NCBI RefSeq assembly: GCF_900086715.1
Contig: NZ_FLKH01000012.1
Coordinates: 868,001 to 932,000, forward strand
Length of the DNA stretch: 64,000 nt
Direction of reading: 5' to 3'
Source: Gracilibacillus timonensis
Lineage (GTDB): Bacteria > Bacillota > Bacilli > Bacillales > Amphibacillaceae
In this document: positions 43,890 to 51,636 of the stretch, piece after piece
How positions within the stretch are numbered: position 1 is the first letter of the stretch
Layout of the letters: each line of letters begins with the position of its first letter
The notes under the pieces: model-generated
What the model saw: only the letters and a program-made list of their open reading frames with translations
The model's database searches: none
What the model was told of the DNA's origin: nothing
Made by a program: the position numbers and the translations under genes

Positions 43890-44507
43890 ATGGCCGAGGA
43901 TAAAGTATATGTCCGTCTCAAAAAGAAAATATCGGCAGAAAAAGACCAGCAAATTTACTTAAAAGATATCGCCTTTATCACAGGAAATATCGATTATTTA
44001 ACCGATCTGAAGGACTTACCTATCTATCACATCACGGAAGCAGACAAAAGCATATCGGTAATAGATGGATTTCAGTTGTTGGAAGTTTTGGTGCAGGCAT
44101 ATCCCTTGCTCACCATTGAATTATTAGGTGCAAATCAAGTGATTATTGAAGTGAAAAAACAAACAAAAAAAGTACCTATTTTGTTAATCGCCTTTATATG
44201 GCTGCTTATGTGTGTGGGTTCCGCCATGGCGATTATTAATTTCCATTATGATGTCAGCATGGAAGAAGTCCATCAAGGTATTTATTACTTGTTGACCGGT
44301 GAAAAGGTGAACAAACCACTTTGGTTGCAAATTCCGTATTCCTTCGGACTGGGCTTGGGGATGATATTGTTCTTTAATCACATCTTCAAAAAACGATTCA
44401 ATGAAGAACCAAGTCCGCTGGAAATTGAAGTATTCAATTATCAACAGGACCTTGATCAATATGTAGTACAGCATGAAAATGGACTGAACAAACACCGTGA
44501 TGTCTGA
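43890..44507 (+). CDS. spoVAA: Stage V sporulation protein AA
   Basis: A 205-residue protein of the SpoVA set that moves dipicolinic acid into the developing spore. A soluble N-terminal part (1-90, starting VYVRLKKKISA) is followed by two membrane helices (about 92-112 and 148-166). ATG 43890 follows AAAGGATGA. Overlaps spoVAB. Confidence 0.9.
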   Translation: MAEDKVYVRLKKKISAEKDQQIYLKDIAFITGNIDYLTDLKDLPIYHITEADKSISVIDGFQLLEVLVQAYPLLTIELLGANQVIIEVKKQTKKVPILLIAFIWLLMCVGSAMAIINFHYDVSMEEVHQGIYYLLTGEKVNKPLWLQIPYSFGLGLGMILFFNHIFKKRFNEEPSPLEIEVFNYQQDLDQYVVQHENGLNKHRDV

Positions 44508-44931
44508 ATTAATCCTTATTAGTGCACAAATACTAATAGGACTTGGCTCGGGATTAGTAGTCGGTTCAGGGTTTGTAGCCTTTTTAACGGTATTGGGTAT
44601 TATTCCCAGGCTTATTCAACTGAGTAAATCGCATCAAAGTTTGCCTGCTTATCAATTCAGCGTGATTATCGGTGCACTGTTAGGTACTTATTTTACCTTT
44701 ACAGACTGGACGATTGCTTTGCCATTGCCGTTGCTCAGTTTATGGGGATTGCTACATGGCATATTTATTGGCATGCTGGCCGCTGCATTAACGGAAGTAT
44801 TGAATGTTTTCCCCATATTGATGAAACGACTTGGTATCGATAAAGAATTATTATGGCTATTAATGGCCATTGTCATAGGAAAGATTATCGGTTCTCTCTT
44901 TCATTGGCTTTTATTTGTTGAAATTATCTAA
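44500..44931 (+). CDS. spoVAB: Stage V sporulation protein AB
   Basis: A 143-residue, four-helix membrane protein (GLGSGLVVGSGFVAFLTVLG at the first helix) of the SpoVA set. ATG 44500 overlaps spoVAA by 8 bp; GTG 44497 is possible. In B. subtilis spoVAC-AD-AE follow, but here spoVAF comes next after 14 bp. Confidence 0.9.
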   Translation: MSELILISAQILIGLGSGLVVGSGFVAFLTVLGIIPRLIQLSKSHQSLPAYQFSVIIGALLGTYFTFTDWTIALPLPLLSLWGLLHGIFIGMLAAALTEVLNVFPILMKRLGIDKELLWLLMAIVIGKIIGSLFHWLLFVEII

Positions 44932-44945
44932 AAAGGACGTTATTT

Positions 44946-46397
44946 ATGAAAAAAATTGATCGCTCGATTACAAAAAATCAACAATATTTAACAAATCACC
45001 TTGGGATTGATGTATCCTTTGACATCGGATTTCGCGAGTTGATTGTCTTAAAAAGGAAGGTCCAGCTATATTATGTTACAGGCTTAGTCGATGATGAATT
45101 TGTTATCGAAGTGATTAAGAAACTGGTTTCCATAAATGATGAGGAAGAAGTAAACAGCGATCTCTATCAAGAGCTGAATAATCGAATTGTACATCAGCAG
45201 GTGGAGAAGGCTAAAACAATGGATGAGGCAGTCGATCAAATGCTGTCAGGTTTATTGGTTATTTTTGCTGATGACCAAGAAGAATGTTTTATTGTCGATG
45301 TTAGACATTATCCTGGCCGAACACCTGAGGAGCCAGACACAGAAAAGGTAGTTCGCGGTTCAAGGGATGGCTACACGGAGAATATCATTGAGAATACGGC
45401 CCTGACTAGGAGAAGAATACGTGATGAAAGGCTGCGTCATGAGATGCTTCAAGTAGGGGAACGATCTAAAACGGATATCTGTATATCTTATATACAGGAT
45501 GTAGCAGATATTGGTTTGATCGAATTAATTAAAAATGAACTCGGACAGATTAAAGTAGATGGACTCTCGATGGCTGATAAAACAGTGGAAGAATATTTGG
45601 TGCACCAAGGTATGAATCCATATCCGTTAGTGAGATATACCGAACGTCCGGATGTGGCTGCAGCTCACTTGTTTGAGGGACACGTACTTATCATGGTGGA
45701 CACTTCTCCCAGCATGATCATTGTGCCAACCACTTTCTTTCACCACGTACAGCATGCAGAAGAATATCGTGAGTCACCTGCCGTAGGGACGTTTGTGCGC
45801 TGGGTTCGATTTATGGGCATCTTTGCTTCGTTGTTTTTACTGCCGTTATGGCTACTGGTGGTATTAGAACCTACCTTGCTACCTGAACAATTACAGTTTA
45901 TCGGTCCGAACGAAGTAGGAAATGTTCCGATTGTGGTGCAGATTTTAATGGCCGATATCGGGATTGAGTTCCTGCGTATGGCGGCGATTCACACCCCGAC
46001 CCCGTTATCAACAGCAATGGGGTTGATTGCCGCTGTATTAATCGGGGAAATTGCGATCGAAGTTGGACTATTTAGTTCCGAGGTCATTCTTTATGTTTCA
46101 ATTAGTGCTATTGGTTCTTTCACCACACCAAGTTATGAACTCAGTGTCGCTAATAAAATCATCCGATTAACCTTAGTCATCGTGACTGCCCTTTTTCAAG
46201 TAACTGGTTTCATGTTAGGTATTACGTTATTTATTTTGTTTTTAGCAGCAAAAAAATCGTTGCAAACTCCTTATTTATGGCCGTTTATTCCATTTAATGC
46301 GAAAGCAATGTGGCAGATTATGTTCCGAGTAGCAATGCCGCTATCCAAATCGAGGCCAAGTATTGTTCGTACAAAAAATACACAAAAACAAGCATAA
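44946..46397 (+). CDS. spoVAF: Stage V sporulation protein AF (GerA-like)
   Basis: A 483-residue membrane protein homologous to germinant-receptor A subunits (Spore_GerAC/GerA family). The soluble N-terminal part (1-285) contains GLVDDEFV, TRRRIRDERLRHE and ERPDVAAAHLFEGHVLIMVDTSPS (the last a typical GerA signature around 230-250); the C-terminal part has about five membrane helices from 290 on, including HTPTPLSTAMGL. SpoVAF acts with FigP to amplify germination signals in Bacillus (established elsewhere). It directly follows spoVAB. Confidence 0.92.
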   Translation: MKKIDRSITKNQQYLTNHLGIDVSFDIGFRELIVLKRKVQLYYVTGLVDDEFVIEVIKKLVSINDEEEVNSDLYQELNNRIVHQQVEKAKTMDEAVDQMLSGLLVIFADDQEECFIVDVRHYPGRTPEEPDTEKVVRGSRDGYTENIIENTALTRRRIRDERLRHEMLQVGERSKTDICISYIQDVADIGLIELIKNELGQIKVDGLSMADKTVEEYLVHQGMNPYPLVRYTERPDVAAAHLFEGHVLIMVDTSPSMIIVPTTFFHHVQHAEEYRESPAVGTFVRWVRFMGIFASLFLLPLWLLVVLEPTLLPEQLQFIGPNEVGNVPIVVQILMADIGIEFLRMAAIHTPTPLSTAMGLIAAVLIGEIAIEVGLFSSEVILYVSISAIGSFTTPSYELSVANKIIRLTLVIVTALFQVTGFMLGITLFILFLAAKKSLQTPYLWPFIPFNAKAMWQIMFRVAMPLSKSRPSIVRTKNTQKQA

Positions 46398-46489
46398 CTT
46401 AGAAAGTAAAACTTGAACTAAACGAAAGCCTATGATAAATTTATTTTATACTTTATGAGCTTACAAACTATTTAGTAGCAACGGTCGAA

Positions 46490-46655
46490 AGTGCTACCCA
46501 TTGTTCCTAGTGTCAACCGCTTGGCGGGACAATGGGCAGTATATGGCTGTTTTAACCCATCACTAATGGTGGGGATTTTCAAATCGGATGTATCCCTTGT
46601 CAACCTGTCTTTCCATGGGACAAGATAGGGATGGGGGATTTTTGTTTGATATCTA
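46490..46655 (+). other. Structured leader between spoVAF and lysA
   Basis: Three stems are visible: CCCATTGTTCC with GGGACAATGGG (about 46497-46537), CCCATC with GGTGGG (46557-46574, then ATTTTC), and ATCCCTTGTC with GACAAGATAGGGAT (about 46590-46633) followed by GGGGGATTTTTG. The last looks like a terminator or attenuator 40 bp before lysA. It does not match the lysine riboswitch (no AGAGGTGCG or GCCGAAG). Some of it may terminate spoVAF. Confidence 0.45.
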
Positions 46656-46685
46656 AATAAAGAGACAGAGAAAGCAGGTGGTAGA

Positions 46686-47984
46686 ATGCAGCATGACGCT
46701 CAGACAAATGAACAAGGCCATTTACTTATTAATGGTTTAGATAGTGTAGAATTAGCAAAAAAATATGGCACGCCTTTGTTCGTATATGATATAAATAAAG
46801 TACGGAATAATGCACGGGCTTTTGTAGAAACCTTTAAAGAGCTAGGCGTACAAGCTCAGGTTGCTTATGCAAGTAAAGCATTCTCTGCTATTTCGATGAT
46901 CCAAGTCGCCAAGCAGGAACAGCTTAGTCTGGATGTTGTTTCCCAAGGGGAGTTATACACAGCCATTCAGGCCGGATTTCCTGTTAAAAAAATACATATG
47001 CATGGTAATAATAAAAGTTATCAGGAAATTTCAATGGCCGTTACCAACAATATCGGCTGTATTGTCGTCGATAATTTCCATGAAATTCATTTATTACAGC
47101 AAGTATTAAAGGAACAGCAGAAAACAATGGAGGTCCTTATTCGAGTTACGCCAGGTATTGAGGCACACACCCATGATTATATTCTGACTGGTAATGAGGA
47201 TTCAAAATTCGGCTTTGATTTAACCAATGGACAGGCCGAAGAAGCTATGAAGCAGCTTAAGGAAATAGATTCCATCGATCTGAAAGGACTACATTGTCAT
47301 CTTGGTTCACAAATATTTGAAACCGATGGATTTACCTTGGCAGTGGCACGGCTGTTCCAAACCTTACATGATTGGAAACAACAGCATGGTTATGTTGCAG
47401 AAGTAATCAATTTAGGTGGAGGTTTTGGTATTCACTATACCGATGAGGATAAACCACTACCGCGTCCTAATTACGTTAGAGCACTGGTTGATAAGGTAAA
47501 AGAACAGGTAGAAACCTACCAGCTGCCATTGCCAGAGATATGGATAGAACCAGGCCGATCTATTGTTGGCGATGCCGGTGTAACGCTCTATTCGATTGGA
47601 TCAATAAAGGAAATACCTCATGTACGTAAGTATGTTTCCGTTGATGGTGGGATGACGGATAACCTGAGGCCAGCCCTTTATCAAGCGAAATATGACGCCG
47701 TTATTGCGAATAAAATGAATGCAACAGAAGAAGAAGAGGTGTCAATAGCAGGGAAATGCTGTGAATCGGGAGATATGTTAATATGGGATATCGCATTACC
47801 CGAGACAGAAGCTGGGGATATATTAGCCGTTTTTTCAACGGGTGCCTATGGTTATTCTATGTCAAGCCACTATAACCGATTTCCAAAGCCAGCCGTTATA
47901 TTTGTAGAGAATGGACAAGACCAACTAGTGATTAAACGAGAATCGTATGAAGATATGGTGCAAAACGATCTATCATACGAATAG
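46686..47984 (+). CDS. lysA: Diaminopimelate decarboxylase
   Basis: PLP enzyme making lysine from meso-diaminopimelate. The 432-residue protein has the PLP Lys in VAYASKAF (about 60), HCHLGSQI (substrate His), GGGFGIHYT (phosphate loop), EPGRSIVGDAG and the dimer-donated active-site CCESGD. AGCAGGTGG precedes ATG 46686. Position between spoVAF and ppiB is as in B. subtilis. Confidence 0.95.
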   Translation: MQHDAQTNEQGHLLINGLDSVELAKKYGTPLFVYDINKVRNNARAFVETFKELGVQAQVAYASKAFSAISMIQVAKQEQLSLDVVSQGELYTAIQAGFPVKKIHMHGNNKSYQEISMAVTNNIGCIVVDNFHEIHLLQQVLKEQQKTMEVLIRVTPGIEAHTHDYILTGNEDSKFGFDLTNGQAEEAMKQLKEIDSIDLKGLHCHLGSQIFETDGFTLAVARLFQTLHDWKQQHGYVAEVINLGGGFGIHYTDEDKPLPRPNYVRALVDKVKEQVETYQLPLPEIWIEPGRSIVGDAGVTLYSIGSIKEIPHVRKYVSVDGGMTDNLRPALYQAKYDAVIANKMNATEEEEVSIAGKCCESGDMLIWDIALPETEAGDILAVFSTGAYGYSMSSHYNRFPKPAVIFVENGQDQLVIKRESYEDMVQNDLSYE

Positions 47985-47996
47985 GGGGAAAAGAAA

Positions 47997-48431
47997 ATGA
48001 AACAAGCAATTATCGAATTTGAAAATGGTGAAAGAATTGTGATAGAACTATATGAAGAGGCTGCACCGAATACCGTAGCCAATTTTGAGAAATTAGCAAA
48101 TGAGAACTTTTACGATGGTGTTATCTTTCACCGGGTGATCCCTGGCTTTGTTGCACAGGGCGGTGATCCAACAGGTACAGGAATGGGTGGACCAGGCTAT
48201 ACGATTAAATGTGAAACAGAAGGTAATCCACATAAACACGTGGCTGGATCACTATCTATGGCACATGCTGGTAAAGATACGGGTGGAAGTCAATTTTTCC
48301 TTGTTCATGAACCACAGCCTCATTTAGATGGTGTGCATACGGTTTTTGGTCAAGTAACAGAAGGACTAGATACCGTATTACGTATCCGTCAAGGAGATGC
48401 CATGAAAACAGTAAGAGTTTCAGAAGTATAA
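47997..48431 (+). CDS. ppiB: Cytoplasmic peptidyl-prolyl cis-trans isomerase (cyclophilin)
   Basis: A 144-residue cyclophilin without signal peptide. [19 protein letters not shown] (catalytic Arg, about 37-55), [15 protein letters not shown] and the HTVFGQV motif are present. AGGGGGAAAAG precedes ATG 47997. Lies 12 bp after lysA, so partly co-transcribed. Confidence 0.96.
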   Translation: MKQAIIEFENGERIVIELYEEAAPNTVANFEKLANENFYDGVIFHRVIPGFVAQGGDPTGTGMGGPGYTIKCETEGNPHKHVAGSLSMAHAGKDTGGSQFFLVHEPQPHLDGVHTVFGQVTEGLDTVLRIRQGDAMKTVRVSEV

Positions 48432-48449
48432 AAGAACAATAAATAGTAT

Positions 48450-48478
48450 TGACATCTGAAAGGCGTTATAATATGGTA
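48450..48478 (+). promoter_or_regulatory. Sigma-A promoter upstream of a small membrane ORF
   Basis: TTGACA (48450-48455), 17 bp, TATGGT (48473-48478; an overlapping TATAAT sits at shorter spacing). The leader then contains a perfect 18-bp palindrome ACAATGAAGCTTCATTGT (48531-48548). Confidence 0.55.
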
Positions 48479-48590
48479 AGGTGAAAGGTTGAAAGAATGA
48501 TGGACGACCTCTGTTTGTCCAATTCATTCAACAATGAAGCTTCATTGTCTGTAATCAGCAATAAAATGCACCCTAAAGGAAGTGTGCACC

Positions 48591-48686
48591 TTGCGCAAGA
48601 AAAATATATTACTATTTACCATTCTCTTGTTAATAAGTATCGCCTGGGGTAGTTATTATTGGTTTGGTATCGTATTTTCACCATAG
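48591..48686 (+). CDS. Putative 31-residue single-helix membrane peptide
   Basis: TTG 48591 follows AAAGGAAG (about 48575-48582). The product has a basic start (RKKN), a hydrophobic core ILLFTILLLISIAWGSYYW and a short FGIVFSP tail, like many small Bacillus membrane proteins. A promoter lies 110 bp upstream. I do not recognise a family. The start codon and reality of the gene are inferred from the ribosome-binding site and hydrophobic pattern. Confidence 0.5.
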   Translation: MRKKNILLFTILLLISIAWGSYYWFGIVFSP

Positions 48687-48835
48687 TAATTGGATATAAT
48701 AGAGGATGTTCAAAAAGTCCAAAAAAGGAAGCATCGAATGTCGAGCTTTTGTAACACACAGTACTAGTAACGACTTTTTAGATCAAAACATAACATAGCT
48801 ATGGATGAATTGTTATGAATAATGAGGGATTCAAT

Positions 48836-49201
48836 ATGTTAATACGTTTTAAGAAACGATCAGAAAAGATAGCCATGGGTTTACTTTCGTTTATGCCTGC
48901 TGAAAAAGAGGTTAAGAAGTTGCAAGATACCATTCAGGAGTATGAAGTGAACGAGGATTGGCAGCTGTTTCTTTGGAAAGAAGGGGACGATGTGCTTGGT
49001 GCTATAGGGGTAAGGCTTGACCAAGACAACCATCAAGCAATTATTCAGCATATCAGTGTAACACCGTCGCATCGCAATTCAGGAATCGGGAAGAAAATGG
49101 TGGACGAATTGCAGAAGCATTATGGTTCTCCTTATAAATTGGTTGCAAATGATGTCACTAGGAAATTTTTCGAAAAGTGTAAAGAAACACCTAAAGAATA
49201 A
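48836..49201 (+). CDS. ribT: RibT-like GNAT acetyltransferase
   Basis: A 121-residue GNAT-fold protein from ATG 48836 (GAGGGA six bp upstream; ATG 48815 has none). Starts LIRFKKRSEKIAMGLLSFMP, the RibT pattern, and carries the acetyl-CoA loop HRNSGIGKKM (about 80-89). In B. subtilis ribT ends the riboflavin operon; here no rib genes adjoin it, only the following scpAB is conserved. Function of RibT is not settled. Confidence 0.88.
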   Translation: MLIRFKKRSEKIAMGLLSFMPAEKEVKKLQDTIQEYEVNEDWQLFLWKEGDDVLGAIGVRLDQDNHQAIIQHISVTPSHRNSGIGKKMVDELQKHYGSPYKLVANDVTRKFFEKCKETPKE

Positions 49202-49208
49202 AGATAGG

Positions 49209-49236
49209 AAGAACCTTTGCGCTGGCAAAGGTTCTT
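49209..49236. terminator. Convergent terminator between ribT and yjcZ-like gene
   Basis: AAGAACCTTTGC (49209-49220) and GCAAAGGTTCTT (49225-49236), a perfect 12-bp stem with a 4-nt loop. T-runs are short on both sides. Confidence 0.8.
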
Positions 49237-49246
49237 TATCGTGTTA

Positions 49247-49330
49247 TTAGCACCACGCTGCACCGACAATGATTAACAAAATAAACAAAACAACGATTAG
49301 AGCGAATCCGCCGCCGTATCCAGATGACAT
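49247..49330 (-). CDS. YjcZ-family small sporulation-type membrane protein
   Basis: A 27-residue product starting at ATG 49330, behind AGGAGGTCACTAC on the minus strand. It reads SSGYGGGFALIVVLFILLII and ends VGAAWC: a Gly-rich start and one membrane helix, the pattern of the YjcZ/sporulation small-protein family. Function unknown. In the 49331-49675 gap upstream I see no other feature than promoters that I cannot place. Confidence 0.85.
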   Translation of the reverse strand: MSSGYGGGFALIVVLFILLIIVGAAWC

Positions 49331-49675
49331 GTAGTGACCTCCTCATTCTGTTTGTTTTAACTTTCTTGCTAATAGCGTATGTCAATCCACTCAAATCGTA
49401 TAGGCGCTTATCCTGTATAGAGAAAAAAACAACGAATCAACTATTTGCTATATGAAGCAAGATCGCCGTCAGTGAAAGTTTTACGGTCTTATATGTGGTG
49501 GCATTGTCTGGTTTATCTCATGGTGAACCATCATTATCACAACTGCGTTTGTCCTATGTCGTCTGGTTCGGGCGTTTTATGTTGCGCAAAAAAGCGTCTT
49601 ATTCCTGATATTCTGTATTATTTCAAGAAAAAATGCTATACTGGGTGAGAAGTTCACAAGGCATGGAGGTATGTT

Positions 49676-50407
49676 ATGTCTGTCCATTATCAAGTAAAAT
49701 TAGAATCATTTGAGGGACCATTAGATTTATTGCTCCATCTCATTAATAAATACGAGATCGATATTTATGATATACCTGTGTCAGAGATAACCTCTCAATA
49801 TTTAACGTACATTCATACGATGCAGGAATTAGAATTGAATATTGCCAGCGAATATTTGGTGATGGCGGCTACTTTATTAGAGATTAAAAGTAAGTTATTA
49901 TTGCCGAATCCTACTGTAGAAGTCGAAGAGGAGTATGAAGAAGATCCGCGAGAGGATTTGATGAGACGGTTAATTGAATACCGTAAATACAAAGAAGCTG
50001 CCATGCACCTCAAGGAACGGGAAGCTGAACAAAGCCAGATACATACGCGTCCTCCTCTTGACTTACAGGTTGATGAAACCCAGTCATTACCAGAAGGCGG
50101 CGCTAATATGTACGATATGATAGAGGCGATTGGCAAAGTCTTGGAGCGACGTAAATGGAACCGGCCGATGGAGACCTCTGTTCAGCGACAAGAGATCCCA
50201 ATCGAGCAACGAATGGAGGAAATCATGACGAAGGTACATCAGGTAGATCATCCTGTTTTATTTACGGATTTATTTGTAACGAAAACCCGTACCTTTGTAG
50301 TGGTAACGTTTATGGCTGTATTAGAATTAATGAAACAAAGACAGATAAACTGTAAGCAGGAAAATAACTTAGAGGAATTAATCGTTTATCCTTATCAGCA
50401 TGAGTGA
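49676..50407 (+). CDS. scpA: Segregation and condensation protein A
   Basis: Kleisin subunit of the SMC-ScpAB condensin. The 243-residue protein begins with the conserved YQVKLESFEGPLDLLLHLI and continues to the SMC-binding helix; the C-terminal winged helix (from about 175) has FVVVTFMAVLELMKQ. GGAGGT precedes ATG 49676. It overlaps the region of the scpB start. Confidence 0.95.
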   Translation: MSVHYQVKLESFEGPLDLLLHLINKYEIDIYDIPVSEITSQYLTYIHTMQELELNIASEYLVMAATLLEIKSKLLLPNPTVEVEEEYEEDPREDLMRRLIEYRKYKEAAMHLKEREAEQSQIHTRPPLDLQVDETQSLPEGGANMYDMIEAIGKVLERRKWNRPMETSVQRQEIPIEQRMEEIMTKVHQVDHPVLFTDLFVTKTRTFVVVTFMAVLELMKQRQINCKQENNLEELIVYPYQHE

Positions 50408-50433
50408 ACATACAAAATACGGAGGTAGTCAAA

Positions 50434-51015
50434 TTGGATATTCATGAAATGAAGGCAGTGATGGAAGGTTTGATCTTTGCTGCGGGCGATGAAGGCATTC
50501 GTAAAAATGAATTGCGCAAGGTCTTAGACCTAGATAAGGATATGGCGGAACACATGTTAAATGAATTAAAGTTTGAGTATGAACATTCGATTCGTGGAAT
50601 CATGTTGATGGAATCACAAAATATGCTGTTTTTAACGACCAAACCGGAACATAGTGAGTACTATTCAAAGTTCAAAGAAACAAAAGTACACACGAAGCTT
50701 TCACAGGCGGCATTAGAAACATTGGCTATTATCGCTTATTTGCAGCCTATTACCCGCACAGAGATCGAAGAAATTAGAGGAGTGAAGAGTGAACGGCCTT
50801 TACAGACGTTGATATCTAGAGCGTTGATTGAGGAAGTTGGAAGGAAGGAAGGTATTGGCCGCCCGATATTGTTTGGAACGACCATTGATTTTCTCACTTA
50901 TTTTGGCCTCAGTTCCATCGATGATTTGCCTCCATTGCCAGACAACTTTGATGAGGTAGACATAGAACAAGAAGCCGATCTATTCTTTGATCAGCTTAAA
51001 GATATGGAAAATTAG
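50434..51015 (+). CDS. scpB: Segregation and condensation protein B
   Basis: Winged-helix dimer that binds ScpA. TTG 50434 follows CGGAGGT (50420-50426) and gives 193 residues, the usual size; an open GTG at 50404 overlaps scpA and lacks a site. AALETLAIIAYLQPITRTEIEEIRG and RPILFGTT (about 155) are the typical motifs (first cited in part: LAIIAYLQPITR). Ends the scpAB unit. Confidence 0.94.
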   Translation: MDIHEMKAVMEGLIFAAGDEGIRKNELRKVLDLDKDMAEHMLNELKFEYEHSIRGIMLMESQNMLFLTTKPEHSEYYSKFKETKVHTKLSQAALETLAIIAYLQPITRTEIEEIRGVKSERPLQTLISRALIEEVGRKEGIGRPILFGTTIDFLTYFGLSSIDDLPPLPDNFDEVDIEQEADLFFDQLKDMEN

Positions 51016-51033
51016 GGCAAGATTTTTTCGCTA

Positions 51034-51082
51034 AATGGAGCTTGTTATATCATGGTACATCCGTGACATAACAAGCTCCATT
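51034..51082 (+). terminator. Terminator-like hairpin after scpB
   Basis: AATGGAGCTTGTTAT (51034-51048) pairs perfectly with ATAACAAGCTCCATT (51068-51082) around a 19-nt loop. T-run is weak. Confidence 0.75.
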
Positions 51083-51104
51083 ATGGTTGATGAACTTGCT
51101 TGAA

Positions 51105-51232
51105 CCAGAACCGTGTGAGTTCTTGATCCATTCACACGAATGGATCAAACGAGGTATTAACAGGAAATCATGCAATTAAAGACGTGTTTACTTATCCGAT
51201 CCATGAGAAATGATTTCATTCAACTTATATAG
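51105..51232. repeat. MITE-like repeat, partial copy
   Basis: GATCCATTCACACGAATGGATC, in part TTGATCCATTCACACG, then AACGAGGTATTA, and CATGAGAAATGATTTCA running into the right end TTCAACTTATATAG. The left end is lost. It abuts the blaI stop codon. Confidence 0.65.
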
Positions 51233-51233
51233 G

Positions 51234-51620
51234 TTATTTTTCCTTTTTCGGTTTTTCATCTAAAATCGATTTTAATTCCTCAATATCCTCTTCAGATAAG
51301 GAATCTTCTTCCATGAATTGAACAAGCATTGATTTTACCGTACCTCCGTAGATTCGCTTAATGAAGGATTCTGCTTCGGCACGCTGGCATTTATCCTGTG
51401 AATACAGCGGATAAAAGGTATAGACCCGCTGTTCTTTATTCACACCTGCAACACCTTTTTGTACTAATCGATCTAACAATGTGCGTATCGTTTTAGCTTT
51501 CCAATCTTTTGGCCCCTGCAGGGAAGTGATCACATCATTTGCTGTTTGTGGTGATTTTTCCCACAGGACATTCATTACTTCCCATTCTGCTTCAGAAATA
51601 CTTGGTACTTCTTCCATCAT
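51234..51620 (-). CDS. blaI: BlaI/MecI-family repressor
   Basis: A 128-residue winged-helix repressor of the penicillinase system. ISEAEWEVMNVLW start and TIRTLLDRLVQKG recognition helix (about 44-56) are family hallmarks; BlaI is inactivated by cleavage within the dimerisation region after BlaR1 signalling. It follows blaR1 on the minus strand with a 16-bp gap. Confidence 0.93.
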   Translation of the reverse strand: MMEEVPSISEAEWEVMNVLWEKSPQTANDVITSLQGPKDWKAKTIRTLLDRLVQKGVAGVNKEQRVYTFYPLYSQDKCQRAEAESFIKRIYGGTVKSMLVQFMEEDSLSEEDIEELKSILDEKPKKEK

Positions 51621-51636
51621 GTTCCCCCCCTCAGTC

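Noticed and set aside
46398-46685. Lysine riboswitch before lysA
   Set aside because: The AGAGGTGCG and GCCGAAG core elements are absent; only unrelated hairpins are seen.
49445-49648. 67-codon frame before scpA
   Set aside because: No ribosome-binding site and a Cys/Trp-rich product without recognisable pattern.
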